From Promethearchaeota archaeon (lineage in GTDB: Archaea; Asgardarchaeota; Lokiarchaeia; Sigyniarchaeales; SOKP01), in NCBI GenBank assembly GCA_019057865.1, contig JAHLWP010000031.1:1-54186 (forward strand): 54,186 nucleotides of DNA, in the 5' to 3' direction. Positions 35,405 through 44,517 of this stretch are shown in pieces. How positions within the stretch are numbered: position 1 is the first letter of the stretch; every line of letters starts with the position of its first letter. The notes under the pieces are model-generated. The model worked only from the letters and a program-made list of their open reading frames with translations, had not been told where the DNA came from and made no database searches. The position numbers and the translations under genes are program-made.

Positions 35405-35632
35405 ATGCCTATTAGATTTAATTATTGTCCTCATTGTAATGAGAAAATTATTTTTAGAATAGATTTAGGAGATATTGATACAAGTCAATATCCTGCTCCA
35501 GTTTATATTATTCATGAAGATAAATCTTGCGGAAAATTATCAACCTTTTATGTTGATAGTCTACTAAGAATTTCATATAAAGAACTTGACAAAAAACCTG
35601 GTGGAATTAAAACTATCAGGACAATAAAGTAA
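35405..35632 (+). CDS. Small protein with CPHC motif
   Basis: A 75-residue protein from ATG 35405. It begins FNYCPHCNEKIIFRIDLGD, a half zinc ribbon, then has HEDKSCGKLSTFYVD, giving three Cys and a His that could bind one zinc, followed by a short alpha/beta tail. I do not know the family. It lies between the divergent protease gene and aIF2-gamma, 121 bases before the latter and in the same direction. Confidence 0.55.
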   Translation: MPIRFNYCPHCNEKIIFRIDLGDIDTSQYPAPVYIIHEDKSCGKLSTFYVDSLLRISYKELDKKPGGIKTIRTIK

Positions 35633-35753
35633 AAAATTAGTATCTATTAGGTTAATTTAAATCAATTTTTATTTAATCCTAACATGTATTTGAAACATCT
35701 CATATTATATAAAATTCGTAAAAAATATTTATAATTGAGAATGATAAATAATA

Positions 35754-37321
35754 ATGGTTTATAATTTAGAAAATGTAAAAGGCATTGGTAATGAAACAGC
35801 AGAGAGATTAAGATCAGCAGGTATTAATTCAATTGAAAAGTTAGCTGAATTATCCATTAAAGAATTATTAGGATTAAAAATAAAAGGTATTGGAAAAGCA
35901 ACTGCATCTAAATATATTGAAAATGCTAAAAACTTACTTGAAACAGAAAGCGTAAAAGTAAAAGAAGAACTCCCAAAACTTGAAAAACAAGCTCCACCAT
36001 CAAAAAAAGTGTCAGCTAAAAAAGGACCTAATCTTAAAGAGCTAATTGTACAACAAGCAGAATGTAATATAGGGCTCGTAGGTCATGTAGATCATGGAAT
36101 GATTACGTCATTTAGCCAATTCCCATAAAAACTACACTAGTTAAGGCACTTACAGGAGATTGGACAGATAGACATTCAGAGGAGCAAGAGCGAGGTATAT
36201 CTATAAAATTAGGGTATTCGAATGCGACAATTCTTTACTGCCCTACTTGTGACCTATATTTTACAAAATATATGGTTGAACAAGAAAGAGTAAAGGGCCA
36301 ACCACGATTCACATGCTTAAAATGTAAAAATGAATTAGAGTTTAAAAGAAATATTTCTTTTGTTGATGCACCGGGGCATGAAATATTAATGGCGACTATG
36401 TTAAGTGGAGCTTCATTGATGAATGGAGCATGTTTATTAATTGCAGCAGATGAAGATTGCCCACAACCCCAAACAAGGGAACATTTAGCGGCCTTAAATA
36501 TCGCCGGGATACAGAATATTATTATCATTCAAAATAAAATTGACGCCGTTTCAAAAGAACAAGCTTTAGAAAATTATATACAAATCAAGGAATTTATTAA
36601 GGGAACTATTGCTGATAATGCTCCAATCATACCCATCTCAGCTGTCTTTAACTCTAATTTAGGTCTTATTGTAAGAGCATTTGAAGAAATAATTCCTTCT
36701 CCAGAAACCAATGAAAATGAATCCTTTCAGTTTTTAATTGCAAGATCATTTGATATTAATCGCCCTGGAAAAGAAATTAAAGATTTAAAAGGAGGAGTAA
36801 TAGGCGGTTCTGTATTAAAAGGGAAAGTTAATATTGGGGATCGAATAGAGATACGCCCTGGTATTCGCATAAAAAATAATTATATGCCTATACAATCAAC
36901 TATCGTAAGTATAAGTCAAGGGAACAATAATCTTGAGAATGCTAAACCTGGCGGTCTAATAGGATTAGGAACAAAATTGGATCCATCCTTAACTAAAGGA
37001 GATCATCTAATAGGGCATTTAATTGGGAAACCAGGAGCATTACCCGAAGTTCTTACTGAAGTGGAATTGAAAGTTAATCTACTTGAACGTGTAATCGGTA
37101 CTGAGATGCAAATTAAAGTTATTGAACTTAAACATAACGAAAAATTGTTATTAGTTGTTGGAACTGAAAAAACAGCTGGAACTGTTACTAAAATTTTAAA
37201 AAACTCGTTTATCCTTAAATTAAATCCTCCTATTTGTATCCCAGAAAATTTTATATTTGCTATATCCAGAATAATAAATAGACGCTATAGATTAATTGGA
37301 TATGGTGAAATATTTAATTAA
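35754..37321 (+). CDS. eif2g: aIF2 gamma subunit with N-terminal HhH domain, interrupted in the P-loop
   Basis: This encodes the GTPase subunit that brings initiator tRNA to the small ribosomal subunit, but in two frames. Part 1 (35754-36098) has a helix-hairpin-helix domain of about 62 residues (VKGIGNETAERL, IKGIGKATASKY), a Lys-rich linker and then CNIGLVGHVDHG. Part 2 resumes at 36128 with KTTLVKALTGDWTDRHSEEQ, RGISIKLGY, zinc knuckle cysteines (CPTC, CLKC), DAPGHE, NKID and the two beta-barrel domains. Reading on from part 1 meets a stop at 36126. Removing 29 bases restores GHVDHGKTT exactly and gives 512 residues. The usual protein is about 410 residues and lacks the N-terminal domain. 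Whether it is spliced, mis-sequenced or dead cannot be told here. Confidence 0.9.
36099..36127 (+). other. 29-base frame-breaking insertion in the aIF2-gamma P-loop
   Basis: Twenty-nine extra bases lie exactly between the Gly and Lys codons of the P-loop. The placement may shift by one base either way because of flanking A residues. The first bases form a perfect hairpin with the preceding A: AATGA-TTACG-TCATT at 36098-36112. Exon-like flanks TGTAG and CTACA can also pair around it. The canonical 4-bp bulge-helix-bulge at the required splice points was not found. Confidence 0.8.
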
Positions 37322-37364
37322 AACTAAGAGAATGTCTATAAGTATAAAAAGGTCAACTAATTTA

Positions 37365-37691
37365 TTAAAAATAAGAAAGAAAAATCTCACGAATCTTCCC
37401 CTTGATTAGAGACATTGATGGATCTACATTTTGAAATACACTTTTCAAAGTATGAATGACTTCCTTATCGTTATCAGAATTTTTGGATTTTGAAATTAAT
37501 TGTTTAGTTTCATATAATATCAGACTATTTTCAACTTTAGCGAGAAAATGCAGAATTATTTCTATATTAGCTGTACTGGATAAATCTGATTGACTTTTAA
37601 TTTCTTTAAATTCATAAAATATCTCAGTCATAGCTCGTTTTTCTAGAAAACGCATAAAATCTTCAATATTATCACAGAAGATAACTATCAA
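37365..37691 (-). CDS. Small helical hypothetical protein
   Basis: A 108-residue, mostly helical soluble protein with no recognisable motif (DNIEDFMRFLEKRAMTEIFYEF, ANIEIILHFLAKVENSLILYETKQLI). The TTG at 37691 is six bases after the stop of the upstream membrane protein gene, so the two are very likely one operon and the small protein may be its cytoplasmic partner. Function unknown. Confidence 0.6.
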   Translation of the reverse strand: MIVIFCDNIEDFMRFLEKRAMTEIFYEFKEIKSQSDLSSTANIEIILHFLAKVENSLILYETKQLISKSKNSDNDKEVIHTLKSVFQNVDPSMSLIKGKIREIFLSYF

Positions 37692-37697
37692 GTTACT

Positions 37698-39374
37698 TTA
37701 TCGCGATTTTTTGTTTTTAAGATAGACTATAATTCCTATTATTAAAAAAGATCCATTTATTGACCCAAATATCAATATCCAAATAGGAATATGCATTATA
37801 TTAGTATAAATGTAATTAATTTCATTATAAGTACTAACATTAGTCCTAATTATTAAATTTCCATATTGGTAAACCTCAACCGTATAATTCCCTTTTGGAA
37901 CATTATATAATGAAACCTCTCCATTTTCATTAGTTTTCAAAGGTGCAATAGGTTGAGTTCGGTTATTGGATATATAAGTTCCATAATTTAAGTCATAATA
38001 GTAAATACGCAATTTTAAGTCCATAATAGGCATCTTAATATTGTCAGTAACTATTATTCTTAACTTACCTACAGCAATATAATTAACACTAAATGGACAT
38101 GTTTCCCCCACTAGCATATACGGTAATTCTACTTTTAACCTTACACCTCCATTATCTGTAATGTTTTCATCAAAATATAACACTTCCCTTTCAAATAACG
38201 AAACAGTACTTAATATATCTTCTGATAAAGTAGCGGGTTCATATATAGATAAAAAGCTTAAATAAATATGCTTAGGTCCAGAGATTAGTGATGGAAAATA
38301 AATTCTTTCTCGAATATTTCTTAAAGCTACTAATCTATCAATAGCCCATGTTTTAGAAACGGGTTCAATAAATCTTACCATATAATTAGCAGTGAAATTC
38401 AGGAAAAACCAACTTTCATTAGCAAAAAAGAAATCTGACAAAGTTATGTTTATAGATTTATCAAAATTTAGATGATCGTCTATAACAACGGATTGATTAT
38501 TTAATAAAAGGCTGTGATTGTCTAATAAATCTCTGTCAGGAAGATAAACATTCAAGGCAACACTTACGTTTTCGGTAGTTCTCTTTTGATTGGTGTCTGC
38601 ATCATACATTTGTCCAGTTAACGTAAATTCATAACTGAAATTAGCTTTAAAGTTCTGTTCTACCTTTGTCATATTTAATTTATCTGGATATTGATTTAGG
38701 CTCCAAGGATCTATGGTTAAATCATATTCCCAAATAAGGTACATCTTAAAATTGAAGGTAGCTCCTTGTTGAAAATAATCATTATAATCGAAAACTAAGA
38801 AATCACTTTCATCAATATAATAGTCAGTGTCCACAGTCAATTCTAAAATATCTGTGTCATCAAAAACATAAAAATTAGTTAAATAACTTGGATACAAACG
38901 AGGACGATAAATCAAATATCCTTCATTTGGATTATCATACCATACTTCTAGGGTTTCATTTAACTCTACCCTTATCTCATTTCTATCTATTAGATCACTA
39001 TTTAAATTGTCAATTCTTGCTGATTCATTTGTTTCAATAAATTTTATCTCTTTGGAAGTGATATTCAATGCACCTGAATCATAATCATACCACAGAAGGG
39101 GATAACTTGCATTATAAATATAGTGTCCCTTCTCTAGCCCACTAAAAGTCATATTATAAATCGTTATATTTCCCAGGCCATGTTTTCTTTCTTCAATTAT
39201 AGGGCTATAGTCCTCTTTAGAGAAATCATTAATTTTAAGATTATCTTGATTATCATAAATATTAGAATTGGTAAAAATGATTGAAAAGAATGGAACTAAA
39301 GTACTAAAAATTAGTAATACAAGTATGAAGAATATTAAATTTTTAATTTTTATATTCCCTTTATTAATAACCAT
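37698..39374 (-). CDS. Single-pass surface protein with carboxypeptidase-regulatory-like domain
   Basis: A 558-residue exported protein. An N-terminal hydrophobic segment (about residues 12-33) acts as a signal anchor. The long extracellular part is beta-rich with many N-glycosylation-type sites. Near the end, IVTDNIKMPIMDLKLRIYYYD with KTNENGEVSLYNVPKGNYTVEVY is a typical carboxypeptidase-regulatory-like or SdrD-B-like beta-sandwich. A C-terminal membrane span (about 532-551) and a KNKKSR tail complete it. It probably sits in or near the S-layer. It is followed after six bases by the small helical gene. No catalytic motif is seen. Confidence 0.72.
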   Translation of the reverse strand: MVINKGNIKIKNLIFFILVLLIFSTLVPFFSIIFTNSNIYDNQDNLKINDFSKEDYSPIIEERKHGLGNITIYNMTFSGLEKGHYIYNASYPLLWYDYDSGALNITSKEIKFIETNESARIDNLNSDLIDRNEIRVELNETLEVWYDNPNEGYLIYRPRLYPSYLTNFYVFDDTDILELTVDTDYYIDESDFLVFDYNDYFQQGATFNFKMYLIWEYDLTIDPWSLNQYPDKLNMTKVEQNFKANFSYEFTLTGQMYDADTNQKRTTENVSVALNVYLPDRDLLDNHSLLLNNQSVVIDDHLNFDKSINITLSDFFFANESWFFLNFTANYMVRFIEPVSKTWAIDRLVALRNIRERIYFPSLISGPKHIYLSFLSIYEPATLSEDILSTVSLFEREVLYFDENITDNGGVRLKVELPYMLVGETCPFSVNYIAVGKLRIIVTDNIKMPIMDLKLRIYYYDLNYGTYISNNRTQPIAPLKTNENGEVSLYNVPKGNYTVEVYQYGNLIIRTNVSTYNEINYIYTNIMHIPIWILIFGSINGSFLIIGIIVYLKNKKSR

Positions 39375-39618
39375 ATTTAACCATATAATGTCAAACTAAT
39401 TAGCACAAAAAATTAAATTAGATTAAATAATTTTTCCTAAGATTTTAATTTTTATCTTAATTTCCCTCTAAATCCAAGTATTTATAATCATTAACTTTAT
39501 TTAGAATAAATTTTCACTAAGGCTTGAGGTATAATAACTAAAATTTTAAATTAATTATTAAATTATATTTCAGTTTAATAATATAGTGTTTTTGAATTTT
39601 TAATATAAAATGATCTAA

Positions 39619-40998
39619 ATGGCTAAGAAACAAGATAAAAATAAGTTTTTAGAAGATCTTGGAATCGCAGTTGATCAATTTATAGATCATTCATATAATA
39701 GAATTATTGCCATTTCTCACAATGATGCTGATGGGATAAGTAGTTTACATATTATTCAAAATCTTTTACATAAATTGAATATGGATTATGATTATTTTAT
39801 ATATAATAGATCAGTTTCTTGGGAGAACTACCTAGATGGTATCTTCTCTAAAAGGCAAACTGATAAAACGGCTTTTATTTTTACCGATGTAGGTTCTAAT
39901 CTAAATGATTTAATTCCAATCATTAATAAAAGAAAAGAAAACTTTTTTATACTTGATCATCATGAAGTAGAAGATAATCTTCATCGAGATAACTATCCTG
40001 AAAACCTTTTTTTTGTAAATCCAACTATTCATGGTTATGATGGACTTGATCACATAGCGGGTGCAACTTTGGCTTATATGTTTGCTAAGCAAATTAAGGC
40101 ATCTGTCATAAAACAAGGTTGGCTAACTATTATAGGAATAGCTGGAGATTCGCTAAAGTCAATGGATAAGCTTAAATCATTCAACAGAGAAATATATGAA
40201 GAGTTAATAGACGAAGAACTTATAGAAGATAAAGAGGGTTTAATATTATTTGGAAGTATGCATGAATCGATAAAAAATGGATTAAAAAATAGCATATTAC
40301 CTTATATTAATGGATTAGGTGGTGAATCCGACCAAAAAATTAAATTATTCTTAAATGAATTAAATATTAGTCCAAAAACTAGAGTTGTTGATTTAAATAA
40401 TTCTGAAATCCAAACTATTCAAAATAAAGCTAATTTTAATAGTCTTGGTCACTATGCTCTACTACCTCAAAAATTTGGTATGTTAAATTTTGCATTTGAA
40501 CACGCTTTACTATTAAACATTTTATGCTTTAAGAACATTAGTGCTGCGATCTTAATGATCCAACTAAAAGCAATAACTCGCTATGCTAAAAATTTATATT
40601 TAGAATATATTAGCAATCTTGTTAGAAATTTGAAAACACTATCAAGCGAATTACCACGTTATGAAACAAATAAAGCAATATTTATAGATGTTAAAGGGAA
40701 GATTGCTCCTAGTAACTGGTCAGATACAGCTAGCTTTAGTACTGTTAATGAAATTCTTGATCCATATAAAATCTTATTTTTAGGTGGACTTGAAAAAAAT
40801 TCGGGAACTATTAAATTAAGTATTAGATGTTCTAGGCAATATTTAGAGAGAAATAATGGTATTGGGGTAAATGATATTATTACAAAAATAAAGAATGAGC
40901 TAGGAGGGGTTGGAGGCGGTCATAAGTTAGCAGGGGGTCTTAGATTATCTAAACCATCTTTCATGCGGTTGAAATCAAACATAGACAATTATATTTAA
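39619..40998 (+). CDS. DHH-family RecJ-like nuclease (GAN type)
   Basis: A 459-residue archaeal RecJ homologue, probably the GINS-associated nuclease of the replisome (Cdc45 relative). DHH motifs in order: ISHNDADGISS (residues 33-43), FTDVGSN, LDHHEVED, and later GIAGDSL. The C-terminal DHHA1 domain has the nucleic-acid motif GGVGGGHKLAGGLRL. Metal-binding Asp and His residues are all present, so it should be an active 5'-3' exonuclease acting on single-stranded DNA or RNA. ATG at 39619 is the start. The DUF167 gene follows 12 bases later and is probably cotranscribed. Confidence 0.92.
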   Translation: MAKKQDKNKFLEDLGIAVDQFIDHSYNRIIAISHNDADGISSLHIIQNLLHKLNMDYDYFIYNRSVSWENYLDGIFSKRQTDKTAFIFTDVGSNLNDLIPIINKRKENFFILDHHEVEDNLHRDNYPENLFFVNPTIHGYDGLDHIAGATLAYMFAKQIKASVIKQGWLTIIGIAGDSLKSMDKLKSFNREIYEELIDEELIEDKEGLILFGSMHESIKNGLKNSILPYINGLGGESDQKIKLFLNELNISPKTRVVDLNNSEIQTIQNKANFNSLGHYALLPQKFGMLNFAFEHALLLNILCFKNISAAILMIQLKAITRYAKNLYLEYISNLVRNLKTLSSELPRYETNKAIFIDVKGKIAPSNWSDTASFSTVNEILDPYKILFLGGLEKNSGTIKLSIRCSRQYLERNNGIGVNDIITKIKNELGGVGGGHKLAGGLRLSKPSFMRLKSNIDNYI

Positions 40999-41010
40999 AT
41001 CATTGAAATT

Positions 41011-41307
41011 ATGTCATTTATCGAGAAATTAAGTACTAAAAGCTATTTACTTCATATTTATGCAAAACCGAACTCTAAAAGACAGGATCTTTTAGACGAT
41101 AGTAAATATTTAATTGTATATCTTCAATCCAAAGCGATTCAAAATAAAGCTAACAAAGAATTAATCTCTTATTTAAAAAAAAAATTGAATGTCTCTAGTA
41201 ATCATATAGAGATTGTTGCTGGAGCAAAAACATCTAATAAATTAATACAAGTTACATTTTCTAAAGAAATTAAAGAAGATGAAGTTATTAGTAAACTATT
41301 AGGTTAA
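41011..41307 (+). CDS. DUF167/YggU-family protein
   Basis: A 98-residue protein of the DUF167 (YggU) family. Diagnostic parts are LLHIYAKPNSKRQ, the middle YLQSKAIQNKANKELISYLKKKLNV and the ending IEIVAGAKTSNKLIQV. The fold is a small alpha/beta domain; the function is not known. It starts 12 bases after the RecJ-like nuclease gene and is likely translated from the same mRNA. Confidence 0.88.
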   Translation: MSFIEKLSTKSYLLHIYAKPNSKRQDLLDDSKYLIVYLQSKAIQNKANKELISYLKKKLNVSSNHIEIVAGAKTSNKLIQVTFSKEIKEDEVISKLLG

Positions 41308-41320
41308 CATTTTCTAAAAA

Positions 41321-41671
41321 TTAACTCCCAATTTTTTTCATACGACCACATTTTAAACATGTAATAAAATGAGTCATTCCTTCGTCAGCGCTTCTTGTTT
41401 GGCGAGTTTCTAAGTGAGCTTTATCATAACCACAACTAGGGCATTTAAAATTTTTTATAGTGCTCCTTAAATTCTCTTCTTTCCAATTCATTACTTCAGT
41501 AAGATTTGTAACTTCACTTCGGATAGAATGTTCAATCTTTCTAGTTATTTTATAAGCATCTGATTTATCTTCTGAAAAAGGTTTTATTGATCCACATTTA
41601 CATTTAAAAACCTTTTTTCCATTCTTGTTCGAAGGAAGCATCATACTCCCACACTCATCACAGAATTCCAT
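41321..41671 (-). CDS. tfs: Transcription factor S (TFS), RNA cleavage factor
   Basis: A 116-residue TFS, homologous to the C-terminal domain of TFIIS and to RPB9/RPC11. The N-terminal zinc ribbon is CDECGSMMLPSNKNGKKVFKCKCG and the C-terminal one is CPSCGYDKAHL... CLKCGRMKK. The catalytic acidic pair is in TRSADEGMTHF (Asp-Glu), inserted into the polymerase active site to trigger cleavage of backtracked RNA. The linker is about 15 residues longer than in euryarchaea. Start ATG at 41671. It is convergent with DUF167. Confidence 0.95.
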   Translation of the reverse strand: MEFCDECGSMMLPSNKNGKKVFKCKCGSIKPFSEDKSDAYKITRKIEHSIRSEVTNLTEVMNWKEENLRSTIKNFKCPSCGYDKAHLETRQTRSADEGMTHFITCLKCGRMKKIGS

Positions 41672-41751
41672 TGTTTTCTTATCTATTTTAAGAATGTTAA
41701 ATTTAATTCCTTAAATTTATTTAAAAACTTATATCAAATATTTTTTTAGAT

Positions 41752-42726
41752 TTAAAATCTTAGTCCAAAAATTAAAGCACAAAATAATATTCCTGTAATG
41801 AGATCTGCTGTAGTTCCAGGATTCATTTTTCCTCCTTTTCCTTGTAGTTCGTTATCTAGATTTAATGTTAATTTTAATCCTTCCTCAGAAGAAATTCCTC
41901 CTACTTGTAAAATTTTTAGTGCTAAATTAGAGACATATTGTGCTGATTTTAAACCTGATTTTCTGATAATTAGTGTGTCAGGATGTATTGAAAGTAACTT
42001 CAAATAAGTATTAACTGTAGCGATATTTATATCATTATATTGATTAAATGCCCTAAAAAAATAAGGTAAACCTTCATTTAATATTATATTGAAGCCTGTT
42101 GAATATTCAAGGCTTATTAAGTCATATTCTTTGGATAATTCAAATATTTTTTTTAGAGTTATCTTCTCTTTTTGAATTTCTTTTATTGAATAATCATCAT
42201 ATACATCATATTTTTTAATTTTCCCTAAACCTCCAGGAACGCATATCCTTATAGCTTCATAGAGATTTATTGTATCATTTACAGTAGAATCATCAATAAT
42301 TTTATTCAGGTAATATTTAAAATCATTAAAATTGTATTTATTTAATTTTAAACTTATTGTGGTGGCTGCAACTAGAGGTGCTAATATTAAAATATGCCCT
42401 AAAAGAACATTTCCACCCATTTGCCAGCTCATCATTTCTTTAGCTGCATCTTTAAAAAAATTCCCTAATCCCACTATCCTAAAGTTTTGGTTTTTTTTGA
42501 TTAAGGTAGCAAGGATAACTTCACATAATTTTCTGAAACTAGGTTGGATTGCTGCTATTCCTGCTAAATAATGTTCAAATCTAGTATTATCAAAATCCTT
42601 AGTCCTTCCAATGTTTCCTGGTTTAGGCCAACCGGATACTTCTAATAAACTAGCTAAATTAATACATCGTAGTAAATCATCTATTGATTTGATTGAAAAA
42701 TTAAAATTAATATCTTTTAAAGACAC
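41752..42726 (-). CDS. Triphosphoribosyl-dephospho-CoA synthase-like protein (CitG/MdcB family)
   Basis: A 324-residue protein of the CitG family. The N-terminal hallmark is EVSGWPKPGNIGRTKDFDNTRFEHYL, followed by a helical core with GGNVLLGHILILAPL and, at the end, LQGKGGKMNPGTTADLITGILFCAL, which holds nucleotide-binding residues. CitG makes the prosthetic-group precursor of citrate lyase, but archaea with this gene usually lack that lyase, so the true role here is uncertain. The start is a GTG at 42726, 48 bases after the eL22 gene in the same direction, so the two may be cotranscribed. No citrate lyase is nearby. Confidence 0.85.
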   Translation of the reverse strand: MSLKDINFNFSIKSIDDLLRCINLASLLEVSGWPKPGNIGRTKDFDNTRFEHYLAGIAAIQPSFRKLCEVILATLIKKNQNFRIVGLGNFFKDAAKEMMSWQMGGNVLLGHILILAPLVAATTISLKLNKYNFNDFKYYLNKIIDDSTVNDTINLYEAIRICVPGGLGKIKKYDVYDDYSIKEIQKEKITLKKIFELSKEYDLISLEYSTGFNIILNEGLPYFFRAFNQYNDINIATVNTYLKLLSIHPDTLIIRKSGLKSAQYVSNLALKILQVGGISSEEGLKLTLNLDNELQGKGGKMNPGTTADLITGILFCALIFGLRF

Positions 42727-42774
42727 AATTAATGATGTTTTTAGTAATTTAATTAATTTTTAAGAAAAGCAGAT

Positions 42775-43086
42775 TTAATAATAACTTAATTCAATAATTT
42801 TTCTCTCTCTTACAGAATATCCCTCTTTATCCATGGATTTAAATGAGATTGGTCTAAACTCTTCCTTTAAACCGTTCTTATAAAGAAATTTTTTTATTCT
42901 AAGTCTAATTGCTCTCTTGGATAATTTACTAGGCATTTCAATATCAAGTTCATTGCCACTACGATTAATATTAATTTGAGGTAGGGCTTCACTCATAAAT
43001 CTAATTAGATCAACAACATATTGATCACTTTTAAAACTTAAATCTTTAACAATAATCGTAATTTCTTTAGTTGTTGCTTCACTCAT
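42775..43086 (-). CDS. rpl22e: Ribosomal protein eL22-like
   Basis: A 103-residue protein resembling eukaryotic eL22. It has the order acidic short N-terminus, VKDLSFKSDQYVVDLIRFMSEALPQI, a beta strand, then MPSKLSKRAIRLRIKKFLYKNGLKEEFRPISF, which parallels the human segment with [25 protein letters not shown]. It ends with YSVRERKI, like the YELRYFQI of eL22. Known archaea outside Asgard lack eL22; it was reported in Lokiarchaeota. It binds 23S rRNA near the exit-tunnel side. Start ATG at 43086. Assignment rests on remembered family sequence, not a search. Confidence 0.75.
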   Translation of the reverse strand: MSEATTKEITIIVKDLSFKSDQYVVDLIRFMSEALPQININRSGNELDIEMPSKLSKRAIRLRIKKFLYKNGLKEEFRPISFKSMDKEGYSVRERKIIELSYY

Positions 43087-43225
43087 AATTTATTCAGTTT
43101 GGGAATAATTCTCTCTATAAGATAATTAAAAATCTTATTAATTTTTTATGATTTTATCATTTTAAGTTGAGTTAATTTTATTTCAAATTAATAATTAAAA
43201 ATCTAAAAAGAAAAAGGTGCAAATA

Positions 43226-44506
43226 ATGGGGCATTATGTTGATTTAAATTATGAGCCAAATAAAAACGATCTTATTGCAATGTATTATGTAGAAAAATCT
43301 ATAGACTGTAAATCTTTCGAGCAAGCCTGCGAGGAAATCGCAAAAGAAAGTTCAATTGGAACATGGACAGATATTGTAACGATGTCTGAGGATATAGCAA
43401 AAAGACTAAGACCTTCTGCTTATTATATTGATGAACCTCGGGGATTAGTAAAAATAGCATATACTAAAGATTTGTTTGAACCTGATAATATGTCTCAAAT
43501 ATTAAGTGCAATTGCCGGTAACATTTATGGAATGAAGGCATTAGACAATTTAAGACTATTAGATATTTCTTTTCCAAAAAGTATGGTGGAAGTATATAAA
43601 GGACCAAAATTTGGGATAAAAGGAATAAGAAAATTAACAAAAGTAACAGATCGTCCTCTACTTGGCACGATTGTAAAACCGAAAGTAGGATTAAATGAAA
43701 TAGAACACGCAAAAGTGTGTGGTCAGGCATGGTCTGGAGGCTTAGATATTGTAAAAGATGATGAAAATTTAACAAGCATGACATTTAATAAATTTGAGAA
43801 AAGAATTGAGGAAACTTTAAAAATTCGAGACAAAGTGGAGAATGAAACAGGAGAGAAAAAGATTTATATGCCAAATATTACAGCTCCCTTAGGTATAATG
43901 AAAAAAAGAGCTGATTATGTTATTAAACATGGTGGTGAATATATAATGCTCGACATTCTTACAGTTGGGTTCTCTGCATTACAAGAAATTAGAGATTACC
44001 TCGATGATAAAAACATAGTTATTCATGCTCACAGAGCCATGCATGCTGCTCTAACTCGAAACAAAAAGCATGGAATAACGATGTTGGCATTATCTAAGAT
44101 CATGAGATTGATAGGAATGGATCAACTTCATACGGGTACAATTGTGGGAAAAATGGAGGGTGGAAAACGAGAAGTATTAGAATGTAATGAAATTCTTACT
44201 GCACAGAAGAATTTTAATAATAACGAAACCATGCTTGATCAGGATTGGGGAAATATTAAACCAACTTTACCTGTGGCTTCAGGAGGTTTGAGTCCATTAC
44301 ATGTTCCTGAATTAATTGAAATATTAGGTAAGGATATAGTATATCAGTTTGGAGGAGGGTGCCATGGCCATCCTGATGGAACCGAAACCGGAGCAAAAGC
44401 CATTAGACAAGCTGTTGATGCTTCTTTACAAGGATTTGAATTAGAGGAGTATGCAAAAAACAATTTTGAATTAGCGAGAGCCATTGAAAAATGGGGTATA
44501 AGATAG
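43226..44506 (+). CDS. rbcL: RuBisCO large subunit, archaeal form III
   Basis: A large-subunit protein of about 426 residues that carboxylates ribulose 1,5-bisphosphate. All catalytic residues are visible: Lys in LGTIVKPKVGL; the carbamylated Lys with Asp-Glu in GGLDIVKDDENL; His in VIHAHRAMHAA; loop-6 Lys in HTGTIVGKMEGG; the Ser-Gly-Gly of VASGGLSP; and GGGCHGHPDG. This makes it a true RuBisCO, not a form IV RuBisCO-like protein. The GGTG at 43216 fits a start at ATG 43226, so the GTG at 43217 is not needed. It converges on ribose-1,5-bisphosphate isomerase 12 bases away. AMP phosphorylase, the third enzyme of AMP salvage, is not in the window. Confidence 0.97.
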   Translation: MGHYVDLNYEPNKNDLIAMYYVEKSIDCKSFEQACEEIAKESSIGTWTDIVTMSEDIAKRLRPSAYYIDEPRGLVKIAYTKDLFEPDNMSQILSAIAGNIYGMKALDNLRLLDISFPKSMVEVYKGPKFGIKGIRKLTKVTDRPLLGTIVKPKVGLNEIEHAKVCGQAWSGGLDIVKDDENLTSMTFNKFEKRIEETLKIRDKVENETGEKKIYMPNITAPLGIMKKRADYVIKHGGEYIMLDILTVGFSALQEIRDYLDDKNIVIHAHRAMHAALTRNKKHGITMLALSKIMRLIGMDQLHTGTIVGKMEGGKREVLECNEILTAQKNFNNNETMLDQDWGNIKPTLPVASGGLSPLHVPELIEILGKDIVYQFGGGCHGHPDGTETGAKAIRQAVDASLQGFELEEYAKNNFELARAIEKWGIR

Positions 44507-44517
44507 CTTAATATTAA

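Noticed and set aside
36099..36107. ATGATTACG inside the P-loop insertion resembles the start of lacZ-alpha vector sequence
   Set aside because: Only nine bases match and the following bases differ from cloning vectors, so vector contamination is not supported.
36091..36140. Canonical bulge-helix-bulge intron in aIF2-gamma
   Set aside because: I tested the three equivalent 29-base windows that restore the frame. None has a 4-bp central helix with two 3-base bulges at the splice points. The best structure with a 3-base bulge would cut elsewhere and leave the frame broken.
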